Positions 6,054 through 13,426 of a stretch of DNA of 13,458 nt are shown in pieces. Position 1 is the first letter of the stretch. Each line of letters starts with the position of its first letter. Source of the DNA: JBQTIQ01 sp052387955 (lineage in GTDB: Bacteria > Actinomycetota > Acidimicrobiia > Acidimicrobiales > JACDCH01); assembly GCA_052387955.1 (NCBI GenBank), contig JBQTIQ010000061.1:1-13458 (forward strand), in the 5' to 3' direction. A model generated the notes under the pieces. That model was given only the letters and a program-made list of their open reading frames with translations, ran no database searches and was not told the origin of the DNA. Made by a program: the position numbers and the translations under genes.

Positions 6054-7400
6054 TCATCCTGCGATGATGGCGCTTACGTAGGCCCGCACGGAACCCAGCT
6101 CGGCCGGCAGGTGATCGCAGTGCTCGGAACGGGCGAACAGGTCGGCCAGCCTCGGGTGCGGTGGCGGCGGCGAGCCAGTGGCCTGGGTCACGGCGTCGGG
6201 GAACTTGGCCGGGTGCGCGGTCGACAGGCATACCACCGGTCGGTCCCGGCCGAGGCCGAGGGTGCGGGCCGCCCGGAGCCCGACCGCGGTGTGCGGGTCG
6301 GCGAGATAGCCCCGCTGGGAGGCGGAGCGGGCGATCTCGTCGAGGGTCTCGTCGTCGTCGCACGCCGCCGCCAGGAAGTCGGCGCTGGTGGGGGCCTGCA
6401 CCGACCCGTCCTCACGGAACGTCCGCACCAGCGCGGCGGTGGCGGCGCCGTCGCGGCCGAGCAGTTCGAAGAGGACGCGTTCGTGGTTGGACGACACCTG
6501 GATGTCCATCGACGGGCTGAGCGTCGGGACCACATGAGACGCCCGCAGCTCGCCGCTCGCCGCCCAGCGGGTGAGGATGTCGTTGCGGTTCGAGGCGATC
6601 ACCAGCCGCTCGATCGGCGCGCCCATGCGCTTGGCGTACCAGCCCGCCAGGACGTTGCCGAAGTTGCCGCTGGGCACGACGACATCGCAGGGACCGAGGC
6701 GGCGGGCGGCGGCGACGTAGTAGGGGACCTGGGCCAGCACCCGGCCCCAGTTGATCGAGTTCATGGCCCCGAGCCTGGCCTCGTCCCGGAACGGCTCGTC
6801 GGCGAAGAGGGCCTTTACGAGGTCCTGGGCGTCGTCGAAGGTGCCGGCGACGGCCACGTTGTGCACGTTGGGGGCATCGACGGTGGTCATCTGGCGCCGT
6901 TGGACCTCGCTGACCCGGCCCTCGGGGTGCAGCACCACGATCTCGAGCCTCGGCCGGTCCAGGCAGGCGGCGATGGCGGCCGACCCGGTGTCGCCCGAGG
7001 TGGCCACCACGATCAGGCGCCGATCGCCCCGGCGGGCCAGTTCGGCGTCCATGAGACGGCCGACGAGCTGAAGGGCCAGGTCCTTGAACGCCAGCGTCGG
7101 GCCGTGCCACAGCTCCTGCACCCACACCCCGTCACCGAGGTCGACCAGCGGCACGATGTCGGCGTGGTCGAAGCCGGCGTAGGCGTCGGCGACCTGGTCC
7201 CCGAACCGGTGACGGTCGCCGCCGTCGGCGTAGGGCCACATCACCGCGGTGGCGAGCTCGGGATAGGAGGCCGCGGTGACCGGCCCGAGCGGCGGCAGGG
7301 TCTCGGGCACGTAGAGCCCGCCGTCGCGGGCCAGCCCCTCGAGGAGCACGTCGCAGAATCCGAGCACGGGCGCGGCGCCCCGGGTCGAGACGTACTTCAC
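6054..7400 (-). CDS. thrC: Threonine synthase
   Basis: PLP enzyme that converts O-phosphohomoserine to threonine and phosphate, the last step of threonine synthesis. The protein begins KYVSTRG, like the long (about 450-residue) threonine synthases. The PLP lysine is Lys106 in HGPTLAFKDLALQ, the phosphate-binding loop is TSGDTGSAA (134-142), and VPSGNFGNVLAGW (about 242-254) and STAHPAKFPDAV near the C-terminus are family motifs. I prefer the GTG at 7400 because the family starts at MKYxSTRG and GGAG lies 3 bases upstream. A GTG three codons earlier (7409) is the alternative. Hom lies upstream across a 138-base gap containing repeats, and the ApgM-type gene follows by 43 bases. The neighbours supply its substrate. 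Identification is firm. Confidence 0.97.
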   Translation of the reverse strand: MKYVSTRGAAPVLGFCDVLLEGLARDGGLYVPETLPPLGPVTAASYPELATAVMWPYADGGDRHRFGDQVADAYAGFDHADIVPLVDLGDGVWVQELWHGPTLAFKDLALQLVGRLMDAELARRGDRRLIVVATSGDTGSAAIAACLDRPRLEIVVLHPEGRVSEVQRRQMTTVDAPNVHNVAVAGTFDDAQDLVKALFADEPFRDEARLGAMNSINWGRVLAQVPYYVAAARRLGPCDVVVPSGNFGNVLAGWYAKRMGAPIERLVIASNRNDILTRWAASGELRASHVVPTLSPSMDIQVSSNHERVLFELLGRDGAATAALVRTFREDGSVQAPTSADFLAAACDDDETLDEIARSASQRGYLADPHTAVGLRAARTLGLGRDRPVVCLSTAHPAKFPDAVTQATGSPPPPHPRLADLFARSEHCDHLPAELGSVRAYVSAIIAG

Positions 7401-7426
7401 CGGCTCCACCGAGGCGCGCCAGAGGC

Positions 7427-7477
7427 GGTCACCGGTCCACCATCGGTCGCGAGCCCGACAGGTGACCGGTCGACCGG
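7427..7477. promoter_or_regulatory. Repeated GACCGGTSACC boxes and 12-bp palindrome upstream of thrC
   Basis: The hom-thrC gap contains GGTCACCGGTC (7427-7437) and GGTGACCGGTC (7461-7471), differing at one base and 34 bases apart start to start. The outer parts GGTCACC and GGTGACC also form an inverted repeat. The second copy overlaps the perfect palindrome CCGGTCGACCGG (7466-7477). Clustered boxes directly before thrC look like an operator or RNA structure controlling thrC and the next gene. No regulator family can be assigned from sequence alone. Confidence 0.35.
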
Positions 7478-7510
7478 GCGAGCGCCAGCGAGCCGGGCGA
7501 CGATGGGGAC

Positions 7511-7527
7511 CGGGGGCGCAACCCCCG
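7511..7527 (-). terminator. Hairpin just after hom
   Basis: On the minus strand CGGGGG-TTGCG-CCCCCG forms a 6-bp stem starting about 11 bases after the hom stop. There is no following U tract. It could attenuate read-through from hom into thrC or protect the mRNA end. Confidence 0.35.
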
Positions 7528-7538
7528 AGCGTCAGCCG

Positions 7539-8822
7539 TCATGCGATTACCCGCAGCAGGGTCCCGACCCGGTCGACGGTGTCGAGCTCGCGCAGGTCGC
7601 GCAACGTGGCCTGCATGTCCGCCTCCCGGGCGGTATGGGTGATGAAGATGAGGCGGGCCTCGCGCCCCAGCCCCTCCTGCTCCATGGAGCGGATCGAGAC
7701 CCCGTGGTCGGCGAACACCTGGGCCACCGCCGCCAGCACACCGGGCCGGTCCGCCACCTCGAGGTTGAGGTAGTACTCGGAGCGGGCCTCGTCGATCGAG
7801 CGGACCAACGGCCGGGCCAGCGCGCCGAGGCTGGCGTGGGCGCCCTTGCGCAGGTTGGCGGCGGCATCGATGAGATCGCCCAGGACCGCCGAAGCGGTGG
7901 GCATCCCGCCGGCGCCCCGGCCGTAGAACATGAGGTCGCCGACCGCTTCGCCTTCGACGAACACGGCGTTGAAGCTCTCCCGCACGCTGGCCAACGGATG
8001 GCTCCTCGGCACCATGGCCGGGTGCACCCGGACACCGATCGAGCCGTCGTCGCCGTCCCGTTCGGCGATGGCCAGCAGCTTGACCACGTACCCCAGCCGT
8101 TTGGCGAAGGCGATATCGGTGGTCGTGATCGCGCTGATGCCCTCGTGGTACACGTCGCCGGCGACGACGTTCGAGCCGAAGGCGATCGAGGCGATGATCG
8201 CCGCCTTGGCCCCGGCGTCGTAGCCCTCGACGTCGGCGGTCGGGTCCCGCTCGGCGTAACCGAGCCGCTGGGCCTCGGCCAGCGCGTCGCCGAAGCCGGC
8301 GCCGTCCTCGGTCATCCGGGTGAGGATGAAGTTGGTGGTGCCGTTGACGATGCCGAGGACCCGGGTGATGCGCTCACCCACCAGCGACTCGCGCAACGGT
8401 CGGATGAAGGGGATCCCACCGGCCACGGCCGCTTCGAAGAGAAGGTCGACGCCGGAGGCGTCGGCGGCGGCGAACAGCTCGGCGCCGACGTTGGCCAACA
8501 ACTCCTTGTTGGCCGTCACCACCGGCTTGCCGGCGGCGAGTGCCTTGGCGATGAGGGTGCGGGCCGGCTCGATGCCGCCGATGACCTCGACCACGACGTC
8601 GACGTCGGCGTCACCCACGACGGCGTCGGCGTCGGTGGTGAGCACGCCGGCGGGCAGTTCGACCCCCCGCTCCCGCGATGCGCTGCGCACCGCCACCTTG
8701 GCCACCTCGAGGCGCAGCCCGGTGCGGGCCTCGATCTCTGCGCCCTGGGTCAACAGCAACTCGACCAGCGCGGCGCCGACGTTGCCGCAGCCCAGCACGC
8801 CCACCCCGACCGGTTCGCTCAT
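7539..8822 (-). CDS. hom: Homoserine dehydrogenase with C-terminal ACT domain
   Basis: NAD(P)H-dependent oxidoreductase that reduces aspartate semialdehyde to homoserine, the branch point to threonine and methionine. The 427 residues show the Rossmann motif VLGCGNVG (9-16), VVTANKELLA with Lys106, NGTTNFIL (160-167), the catalytic region GYDAGAKAAIIASIAFG with Lys206, and a C-terminal ACT domain (about 350-427, YYLNLEVADRPGVLAAV) that in relatives senses threonine. It is monofunctional, with no aspartokinase part. The ATG at 8822 gives the canonical N-terminus. An in-frame ATG 21 codons upstream adds unrelated sequence. There is no ribosome site, but TACCGT ends 7 bases before the ATG, a spacing consistent with a leaderless transcript. 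The 117-base gap after lysA may thus hold its own promoter. Confidence 0.97.
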   Translation of the reverse strand: MSEPVGVGVLGCGNVGAALVELLLTQGAEIEARTGLRLEVAKVAVRSASRERGVELPAGVLTTDADAVVGDADVDVVVEVIGGIEPARTLIAKALAAGKPVVTANKELLANVGAELFAAADASGVDLLFEAAVAGGIPFIRPLRESLVGERITRVLGIVNGTTNFILTRMTEDGAGFGDALAEAQRLGYAERDPTADVEGYDAGAKAAIIASIAFGSNVVAGDVYHEGISAITTTDIAFAKRLGYVVKLLAIAERDGDDGSIGVRVHPAMVPRSHPLASVRESFNAVFVEGEAVGDLMFYGRGAGGMPTASAVLGDLIDAAANLRKGAHASLGALARPLVRSIDEARSEYYLNLEVADRPGVLAAVAQVFADHGVSIRSMEQEGLGREARLIFITHTAREADMQATLRDLRELDTVDRVGTLLRVIA

Positions 8823-8829
8823 CGGCGCC

Positions 8830-8835
8830 ACGGTA
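8830..8835 (-). promoter_or_regulatory. Possible leaderless -10 element of hom
   Basis: On the minus strand TACCGT is followed by 7 bases (GGCGCCG) and then the hom ATG. Transcription would begin at or near the start codon. No Shine-Dalgarno sequence is present, which supports a leaderless mRNA. No clear -35 was found. Confidence 0.35.
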
Positions 8836-8939
8836 TTCGGTCCCGGCCCCTCCCCTGTCCTTCGAGGAGTGCGGACCATGGGCATTGTGGACGGACCGAC
8901 TGGGAGACTCGGCGGCGGCGAGCGAATGACGGCGAAGAC

Positions 8940-10226
8940 TCAACCGACGTCGGTGGCCAGCAGGTCGTCGTGGGACTCGCGGCGGATGACGAGACGGGCG
9001 TCGCCGCCGGCCACGAAGACGACCGCCGGTCTCGGCACCTTGTTGTAGTTCGAGCCCATCGAGTGGCCGTAGGCGCCGGTCACCGGGGTGGCCAGGAGGT
9101 CCCCGACCTCCAGGTCGGCGTTGATGGCGGCGTCGCGCACCAACAGGTCGCCGGACTCGCAATGCTTCCCGACGACGCTGACCGTGCGGGGCCGGTCGGC
9201 GAACGGCGCCCGAGGTAGGAACGCCTCGTAGCCGCTGCCGTAGAGCACCGGGCGGGGGTTGTCGCTCATCCCCCCGTCGACCGAGACATAGGTGCGGATG
9301 CCGGGAAGGTCCTTGATGGTGCCGACGGTGTAGACGGTCACGGCGGCGGCGGCCACGATGGCCCGGCCCGGCTCGGCGGTGACGTGGGCGTCGATCCCGG
9401 CCCGGGCGCAGGCGTCGTGCACCGACTTCCCCCAGTCGGCGATGCTCGGCGCCTCCTCCCCCGCCACGTAGGCGACGCCCAGGCCACCGCCGATCGAGAA
9501 CTCCTTGCCCTGGTGCGAGCGCAGGAAGGGGGCCAGGACGTCGATGGCCTGGTGGAAGAAGTCGGCCACGTAGATCTGCGAACCGATGTGCACGTGGATG
9601 CCGGCGAGGTCGAGGTGGGGGCTGGCGCCGGCCCGGGACAGGGCGTCGGCGGCGGCGCCGGCGGCGACCCCGAAGCCGAACTTGGAGTCGTCCTGGCCGG
9701 TACGGACGAACTCGTGGGTGTGGGCTTCGACCCCGGGGGTGATGCGCAACAGCACGGTCGCCACCCCGTGGCCAGCAGCGCCGAGACGGTCGAGGCGGTC
9801 GAGCTCGTCGAAGGAGTCGACCACTATCCGCCCGACCCCGGCCGAGAGGGCGGCAGCCAGCTCGGCGTCGGACTTGTTGTTGCCGTGGAGCACCAGCCGT
9901 GGAGCCGGCACGCCGGCGGACAGGGCCACGTGCAGTTCGCCGCCGGTGGCCACGTCGATCGACATCCCCTCCTCGTGGGCCAGGCGCGCCATGGCCCGGC
10001 ACAGGAAGGCCTTGGCCGCGTAGGCGGCGCCGGCCGGGAAAGCCGCCACCGCCTGCCGGCAGCGCTCGCGCAGGTGGACCTCGTCGTAGATGAACACTGG
10101 GGTGGCGAACTCCCGGGCCAGGTCGCGGACCGAGCACCCGCCGATGGTGAGCCAGCCGTCGGGGCCGACCGTGGCGGTGTCGGGCAGGAGGTGGCCGGCG
10201 AGGGCGGCGCCGGCGGCGCCGGTCAC
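8940..10226 (-). CDS. lysA: Diaminopimelate decarboxylase
   Basis: PLP enzyme that decarboxylates meso-diaminopimelate to L-lysine, the last step of lysine synthesis. It is a fold-III (alanine-racemase-like barrel) decarboxylase. In 428 residues it shows the PLP lysine Lys72 in AYAAKAFLC, HVHIGSQ (211-217), the glycine loop GGGLGVAY (246-253), EPGRAIVA (285-292), the catalytic Cys356 in CESGD, and GAYGHSMGSNYN (384-395). The start is the GTG at 10226, sharing GTGA with the argS stop; GGAG lies 5 bases before it inside argS. An upstream start would extend 25 residues into argS with non-homologous sequence. The overlap implies translational coupling to argS, as in other actinobacteria. Identification is firm. 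Confidence 0.97.
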   Translation of the reverse strand: MTGAAGAALAGHLLPDTATVGPDGWLTIGGCSVRDLAREFATPVFIYDEVHLRERCRQAVAAFPAGAAYAAKAFLCRAMARLAHEEGMSIDVATGGELHVALSAGVPAPRLVLHGNNKSDAELAAALSAGVGRIVVDSFDELDRLDRLGAAGHGVATVLLRITPGVEAHTHEFVRTGQDDSKFGFGVAAGAAADALSRAGASPHLDLAGIHVHIGSQIYVADFFHQAIDVLAPFLRSHQGKEFSIGGGLGVAYVAGEEAPSIADWGKSVHDACARAGIDAHVTAEPGRAIVAAAAVTVYTVGTIKDLPGIRTYVSVDGGMSDNPRPVLYGSGYEAFLPRAPFADRPRTVSVVGKHCESGDLLVRDAAINADLEVGDLLATPVTGAYGHSMGSNYNKVPRPAVVFVAGGDARLVIRRESHDDLLATDVG

Positions 10227-11827
10227 ATCGACTCCGGGGCCGACACGCCCAGGAGGTCGAGGCCGATGGCGAGACCGGTCCGGGCCGCTTCCACCAGCCA
10301 CAGCCGGGCCTGGGTCAGCTCGGCCGGCACGTCCTCCCCGATGACGTAGCAGTCGTGGTAGAAGCCGTGGAAGGCCGACGCCAGGCCCCGGGCCCAGGTG
10401 GCGACGCGATGAGGGGCCCGGTCGGCGAGGGCCAGCGTCACCGTCTCGGGCAGTTCGCTCAGCGACCGCAGCACCTCGAGCTCGCGCTCCTCGGTCAGCA
10501 GGCTGAGGTCGACCTCGCTCAGAGGGGCCCGTTCGACGTCGACCTCAGCCGCCCGGCGGGCGATGCCGGCGATGCGGGCGTGGGCCATCTGCACGTAGAA
10601 GACCGGGTTCTCCATCGTCTGGGCGGTGATCACGTCCAGGTCGAGGGTCTGGGCGGTGTCGAGCGACTGGAGCAGGAACGTGAGCCGTGCGGCGTCGGGG
10701 CCGATCACCCCCACGAGGTCGTCGAGGAGGACGAGGTTGCCGGCCCGTTTCGACAGCCGTACCTCTTGGCCGTCCCGCACCACTTTCACCAACTGGCCGA
10801 TGACGAACTCGGCGTCGGCGGGGCCATGGCCGAGGAGCTGGAGGGCGGCCCGCATCCGGGCCACGTAGCCGGCGTGGTCGGCGCCCCACACGTCGATGAG
10901 CAGGTCCCAGCCCCGGGAGAACTTGTCACGGTGGTAGGCGACGTCGGGCAGCAGGTAGGTCGGCTGGCCGTCGGATTTGACCAGGACCCTGTCCTTGTCG
11001 TCGCCCTGGTCGGTGGTGCGCAGCCACACCGCCCCGTCGGCCTCGTAGACCGCGCCCCGGGCGCGCAGGTCGGCCAGGGTGGCGTCGATGGCGCCGGTGG
11101 GCACCAGCGACCGCTCGGAGAAGTACGTGTCGTAGCGGACGCCGAGCAGCTCGAGGCTGCGCTGCACGTCGGACAAAGCCCGGCCCACGCCCCACTCGAC
11201 GGGGTCGGCGTCGTCGGGCATCTCGGCCGCCCACTCCTCGACGTACTCGCCGGCGTAGCCCCCTTCAGGCAGGTCCTCGGCGTTCTTGCGGGCCAGCAGC
11301 GACGCCCCGAAGAGCTCGCTCTGCACCCCCCGGTCGTTCACGTAGTACTCCCGGTGCACGACGTAACCGCAGCGCTCGAAGAGCCGGCACAGGGCGTCGC
11401 CGTAGGCGGCCCAGCGACCGCCGCCGGCGTGGAGCGGGCCGGTGGGGTTGGCCGAGACGAACTCGACGTTGACGTGCCGTCCGGCACCCAGCTCGGAGCG
11501 GGCGTAGCCGGCCTCGCCGGCCTCGACGACGTCGACCAGGACCTGGTGGAGCCAACCGGGGCCGAGCCGGAAGTTCACGAAGCCGGGCCCGGCCACCTCG
11601 ACCGAGTCGACATGGCGAGGACGGTTCTCCCCCAGCCACGCCGCCATCGACAGGGCCAGGTCGCGGGGCCGCATACCGGCGCCCTTGGCCGCGGCCAGCG
11701 CGACGTTGGACGACCAGTCGCCGTGCTCACGGCGGGCCGGGCGTTCGAGGCCGATCTCGGCCGGCGGGCTTACGCCCACGGCTACCAACGCGTGGCGAAG
11801 GGACTGCTCGAGATCGTCGCGGGTCAC
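10223..11827 (-). CDS. argS: Arginyl-tRNA synthetase
   Basis: Class I synthetase that charges tRNA-Arg with arginine. The 534 residues follow the family order: N-terminal additional domain for the tRNA D-loop (about 1-90), the catalytic Rossmann domain with SANPTGPLHAGGGRWAAYGD (125-144, where HAGG stands for HIGH), the KMSKS-equivalent RLSKRAGN (357-364), and the helical anticodon-binding domain (about 400-534) ending GLDLLGVSAPESM. The GTG start at 11827 has GGAG at proper spacing. It begins the argS-lysA pair and follows the response regulator gene by 54 bases on the same strand. A tRNA-Arg gene lies within 600 bases, probably by coincidence. Length and motifs are normal. Confidence 0.98.
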   Translation of the reverse strand: MTRDDLEQSLRHALVAVGVSPPAEIGLERPARREHGDWSSNVALAAAKGAGMRPRDLALSMAAWLGENRPRHVDSVEVAGPGFVNFRLGPGWLHQVLVDVVEAGEAGYARSELGAGRHVNVEFVSANPTGPLHAGGGRWAAYGDALCRLFERCGYVVHREYYVNDRGVQSELFGASLLARKNAEDLPEGGYAGEYVEEWAAEMPDDADPVEWGVGRALSDVQRSLELLGVRYDTYFSERSLVPTGAIDATLADLRARGAVYEADGAVWLRTTDQGDDKDRVLVKSDGQPTYLLPDVAYHRDKFSRGWDLLIDVWGADHAGYVARMRAALQLLGHGPADAEFVIGQLVKVVRDGQEVRLSKRAGNLVLLDDLVGVIGPDAARLTFLLQSLDTAQTLDLDVITAQTMENPVFYVQMAHARIAGIARRAAEVDVERAPLSEVDLSLLTEERELEVLRSLSELPETVTLALADRAPHRVATWARGLASAFHGFYHDCYVIGEDVPAELTQARLWLVEAARTGLAIGLDLLGVSAPESM

Positions 11828-11881
11828 GGGAGCTCCGGGTTTGTCCAGGCAGGGGAGGTCGGGAGACAGGGCCGAGCGGGC

Positions 11882-12280
11882 TCAGCCCGGGGCGGTGCGC
11901 CGGGCGGTCCCGGCCTCGATCAGCCGGTTCACCCGGTCGAGGAGGTCGAGGGGCTCGAACGGCTTGGTCACGTAGTCGTCGGCGCCGGCGTCGAGGCCGG
12001 ACCGTACGTCGGCGTGCTGAGCCTTGGCCGACAACAGGATTATCGGGATGTGAGCCGTCTCCGGGTCGCGCTTGAGGCTCTCCACCAGCTCGAGGCCCGA
12101 CGCCCTCGGCATCATGATGTCGCTGATGACGATGGCCGGGTGTGCTTGGCGGGCCAGCGCGATGCCCTCCTCGCCGTCGCGACCGACGAGCACGACGAAC
12201 CCCTCCATCTCGAAGTTGACCTCGAGCAGCTTCAGAATGACCGGGTCGTCGTCCACGATCAGCACGGTGGCTTCGGGCAC
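11882..12280 (-). CDS. Single-domain response regulator (CheY-like)
   Basis: A stand-alone receiver domain of 132 residues with no output domain. The acidic pocket is VDDDP (Asp11, Asp12), the phosphoacceptor is Asp54 in VISDIMMPRASG, the switch Ser84 lies in ILLSAK, and Lys106 is in VTKPFEP, so all residues for phosphotransfer are present. Such proteins act by protein-protein contact or as phosphorelay intermediates. No histidine kinase is in the window. The GTG start at 12280 has no Shine-Dalgarno sequence, but TAGCAT ends 7 bases upstream, suggesting leaderless expression. It is divergent from the tRNA gene and may lead the argS operon. The next start upstream in frame would enter the tRNA promoter. 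Confidence 0.94.
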   Translation of the reverse strand: MPEATVLIVDDDPVILKLLEVNFEMEGFVVLVGRDGEEGIALARQAHPAIVISDIMMPRASGLELVESLKRDPETAHIPIILLSAKAQHADVRSGLDAGADDYVTKPFEPLDLLDRVNRLIEAGTARRTAPG

Positions 12281-12287
12281 GGCGCCG

Positions 12288-12293
12288 ATGCTA
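12288..12293 (-). promoter_or_regulatory. Possible leaderless -10 element of the response regulator
   Basis: On the minus strand TAGCAT, then 7 bases (CGGCGCC), then the GTG start. Both the spacing and the GC-rich linker resemble the site before hom. No -35 match at the usual distance was found. Confidence 0.35.
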
Positions 12294-12303
12294 CTGCCGG
12301 TCC

Positions 12304-12334
12304 TCGACCGCCTCCCGGTAGGGCGCGCTACGCT
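12304..12334 (+). promoter_or_regulatory. Probable tRNA-Arg promoter
   Basis: TCGACC (12304-12309) and TACGCT (12329-12334) are 19 bases apart, and TACGCT ends 10 bases before the mature tRNA 5' end. This fits a sigma-70-type promoter with a short leader. The -35 spacing is slightly long. The region overlaps the divergent response-regulator promoter. Confidence 0.45.
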
Positions 12335-12344
12335 CGGCGGCTCT

Positions 12345-12416
12345 GCCCCCGTAGCTCAGCGGATAGAGCATCGGCCTCCGGAGCCGTGTGCGCAGGTTCG
12401 AGTCCTGCCGGGGGCG
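12345..12416 (+). tRNA. tRNA-Arg, anticodon CCG
   Basis: A complete cloverleaf can be drawn: acceptor GCCCCCG (12345-12351) with CGGGGGC (12409-12415), D-stem GCTC/GAGC, anticodon arm with loop CTCCGGA and anticodon CCG at 12378-12380, T-arm GCAGG-TTCGAGT-CCTGC, and discriminator G at 12416. It reads CGG codons. The outermost anticodon-stem pair is T-T, a tolerated mismatch. CCA is not encoded and must be added. It is the only clear plus-strand gene left of the composition change, and tRNA 3' ends are common integration sites. Confidence 0.96.
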
Positions 12417-12430
12417 CACTCTAGTTCTTG

Positions 12431-12462
12431 GCCCTGACCAGCGAAAAGAGGCTGGTCAGGGC
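12431..12462 (+). terminator. Strong 12-bp hairpin downstream of tRNA-Arg
   Basis: GCCCTGACCAGC (12431-12442) and GCTGGTCAGGGC (12451-12462) are perfect inverted repeats around the loop GAAAAGAG. It starts 14 bases after the tRNA. No T run follows, but the long perfect stem makes it the best terminator-like structure in the window. It may alternatively be tied to a mobile-element junction. Confidence 0.55.
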
Positions 12463-12535
12463 GGTGCGCCGAGAACACCGTGTTACCCCTCACGACCCGT
12501 GATTTGCCGTGAAAATTGGGTGCGCTGTGGGCGCA

Positions 12536-12598
12536 GCGTGGGCGCAACTCGCGGCGGCGTGGGCGCAACTCGCGGCAGCGCGTGCGCCACTCCCGACG
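12536..12598. repeat. Three-copy 21-bp tandem repeat
   Basis: GCGTGGGCGCAACTCGCGGCG (12536-12556) is repeated at 12557-12577 with one change and at 12578-12598 with five. A partial related copy precedes it (GCTGTGGGCGCA, 12524-12535). The array lies between the tRNA hairpin and the unrecognised plus-strand gene. A noncoding role (protein-binding iterons) or a relic of coding sequence are both possible. Confidence 0.65.
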
Positions 12599-12603
12599 GC
12601 AAC

Positions 12604-13329
12604 ATGCACACGGCCGCCGGGCCGTTGATCGGTCCGTCGGCTCGTGGCTCCGTCGCTGTCAGAGGACTCGATCTGTCCTGCCCGAGGGAGAGAGCACTCC
12701 CCGCTCCGTCGACGAGCGATCTCGTGATCGAAGACGGGCTTCCGTCTTATGGTCGAGACGTGGTGAGGCGCTTGGATCTCCGGACTGACGGGCGACTCCA
12801 CCGCGCCGAGTGGGTGGACTCGGAGACGAACGCGTCGCACTTGTTCGCAGCACGGAAGCCCTACCGCAAGATCGTTGTCATGGTCGATGACGACGTGCTG
12901 GCGTCATCCAACGGATCTACCGGACTATCGAAGGCGAGTCTGCTCGCTGACCTCCTGGACGACGAATGCGTGCGGATGTACCGCTACGCCGACAACGGAC
13001 CGCCGGAGGGAACCGTGCCGGTCGATAGTCACCCGGACGTCTACCAGGGGTGGGCCGTGGTGACCCACCGCGACCCCGATCAGAAGAGCTGGGGCGTCGT
13101 ACACGAATCCACCCCGGGCGCCTACAGCCTGAGCGGGGTGATGGGAAACGGCGGAGACATAGCCGCAGCGGACGTTCGAAGTGGCGCGTACGCGGACCGT
13201 TCTCCATCGGAAGAGCGTGGGGACGAGCGCGAACGACCAGGCCCACATCGAACGGACCACGGCTCCGACATCGAGTTGCGGCAGCGTCCCCATAAGTCGC
13301 TGACGCGGAAGCTCGGGGCCGTCGTGTAG
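12604..13329 (+). CDS. Unrecognised hypothetical protein, atypical composition
   Basis: I cannot assign a family. By hand count the codons from 12724 to about 13170 have roughly 78 percent G/C at the third position, with first and second positions lower in that order. This is a coding pattern on this strand, but weaker than in the neighbouring genes. The start is uncertain: ATG at 12604 (241 aa) or GTG at 12724 (201 aa), neither with a strong ribosome site. The open frame also extends upstream into the tRNA, which cannot be coding. The middle part looks globular and soluble (KIVVMVDDDVLAS, LLADLLDDECVRMYRYAD, YQGWAVVTHRDPDQKSWGVV). The last 45 codons fit the frame poorly and may reflect a frameshift. 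There is no membrane segment. Position beside a tRNA and its codon use hint at acquired DNA. Confidence 0.4.
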   Translation: MHTAAGPLIGPSARGSVAVRGLDLSCPRERALPAPSTSDLVIEDGLPSYGRDVVRRLDLRTDGRLHRAEWVDSETNASHLFAARKPYRKIVVMVDDDVLASSNGSTGLSKASLLADLLDDECVRMYRYADNGPPEGTVPVDSHPDVYQGWAVVTHRDPDQKSWGVVHESTPGAYSLSGVMGNGGDIAAADVRSGAYADRSPSEERGDERERPGPHRTDHGSDIELRQRPHKSLTRKLGAVV

Positions 13330-13426
13330 ATACTTCGACCTGAAATAGTCGATCGTGAGTTGGGTCGTGACCTGCGTGTTCGCGGGTCGAGGGTGCTCGC
13401 GTTCGGGGCCGAATGATGTGACGATG

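Noticed and set aside
5829..9218. Very long (1129-codon) plus-strand open frame
   Set aside because: It is antisense to the ApgM-type gene, thrC, hom and lysA, has no recognisable domain and spans several real gene boundaries. It arises from the scarcity of stop codons in GC-rich DNA.
10355..12424. 689-codon plus-strand open frame
   Set aside because: Antisense to argS and the response regulator and running into the tRNA; His/Gly/Val-rich translation without domains.
12536..12598. CRISPR array
   Set aside because: The 21-bp copies are directly adjacent with no spacers, and no cas gene is present.
12490..12840. Minus-strand frame with AASCAHA repeats, considered as an integrase C-terminal relic
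   Set aside because: No integrase catalytic residues or recognisable domain are visible; the resemblance is only an impression.
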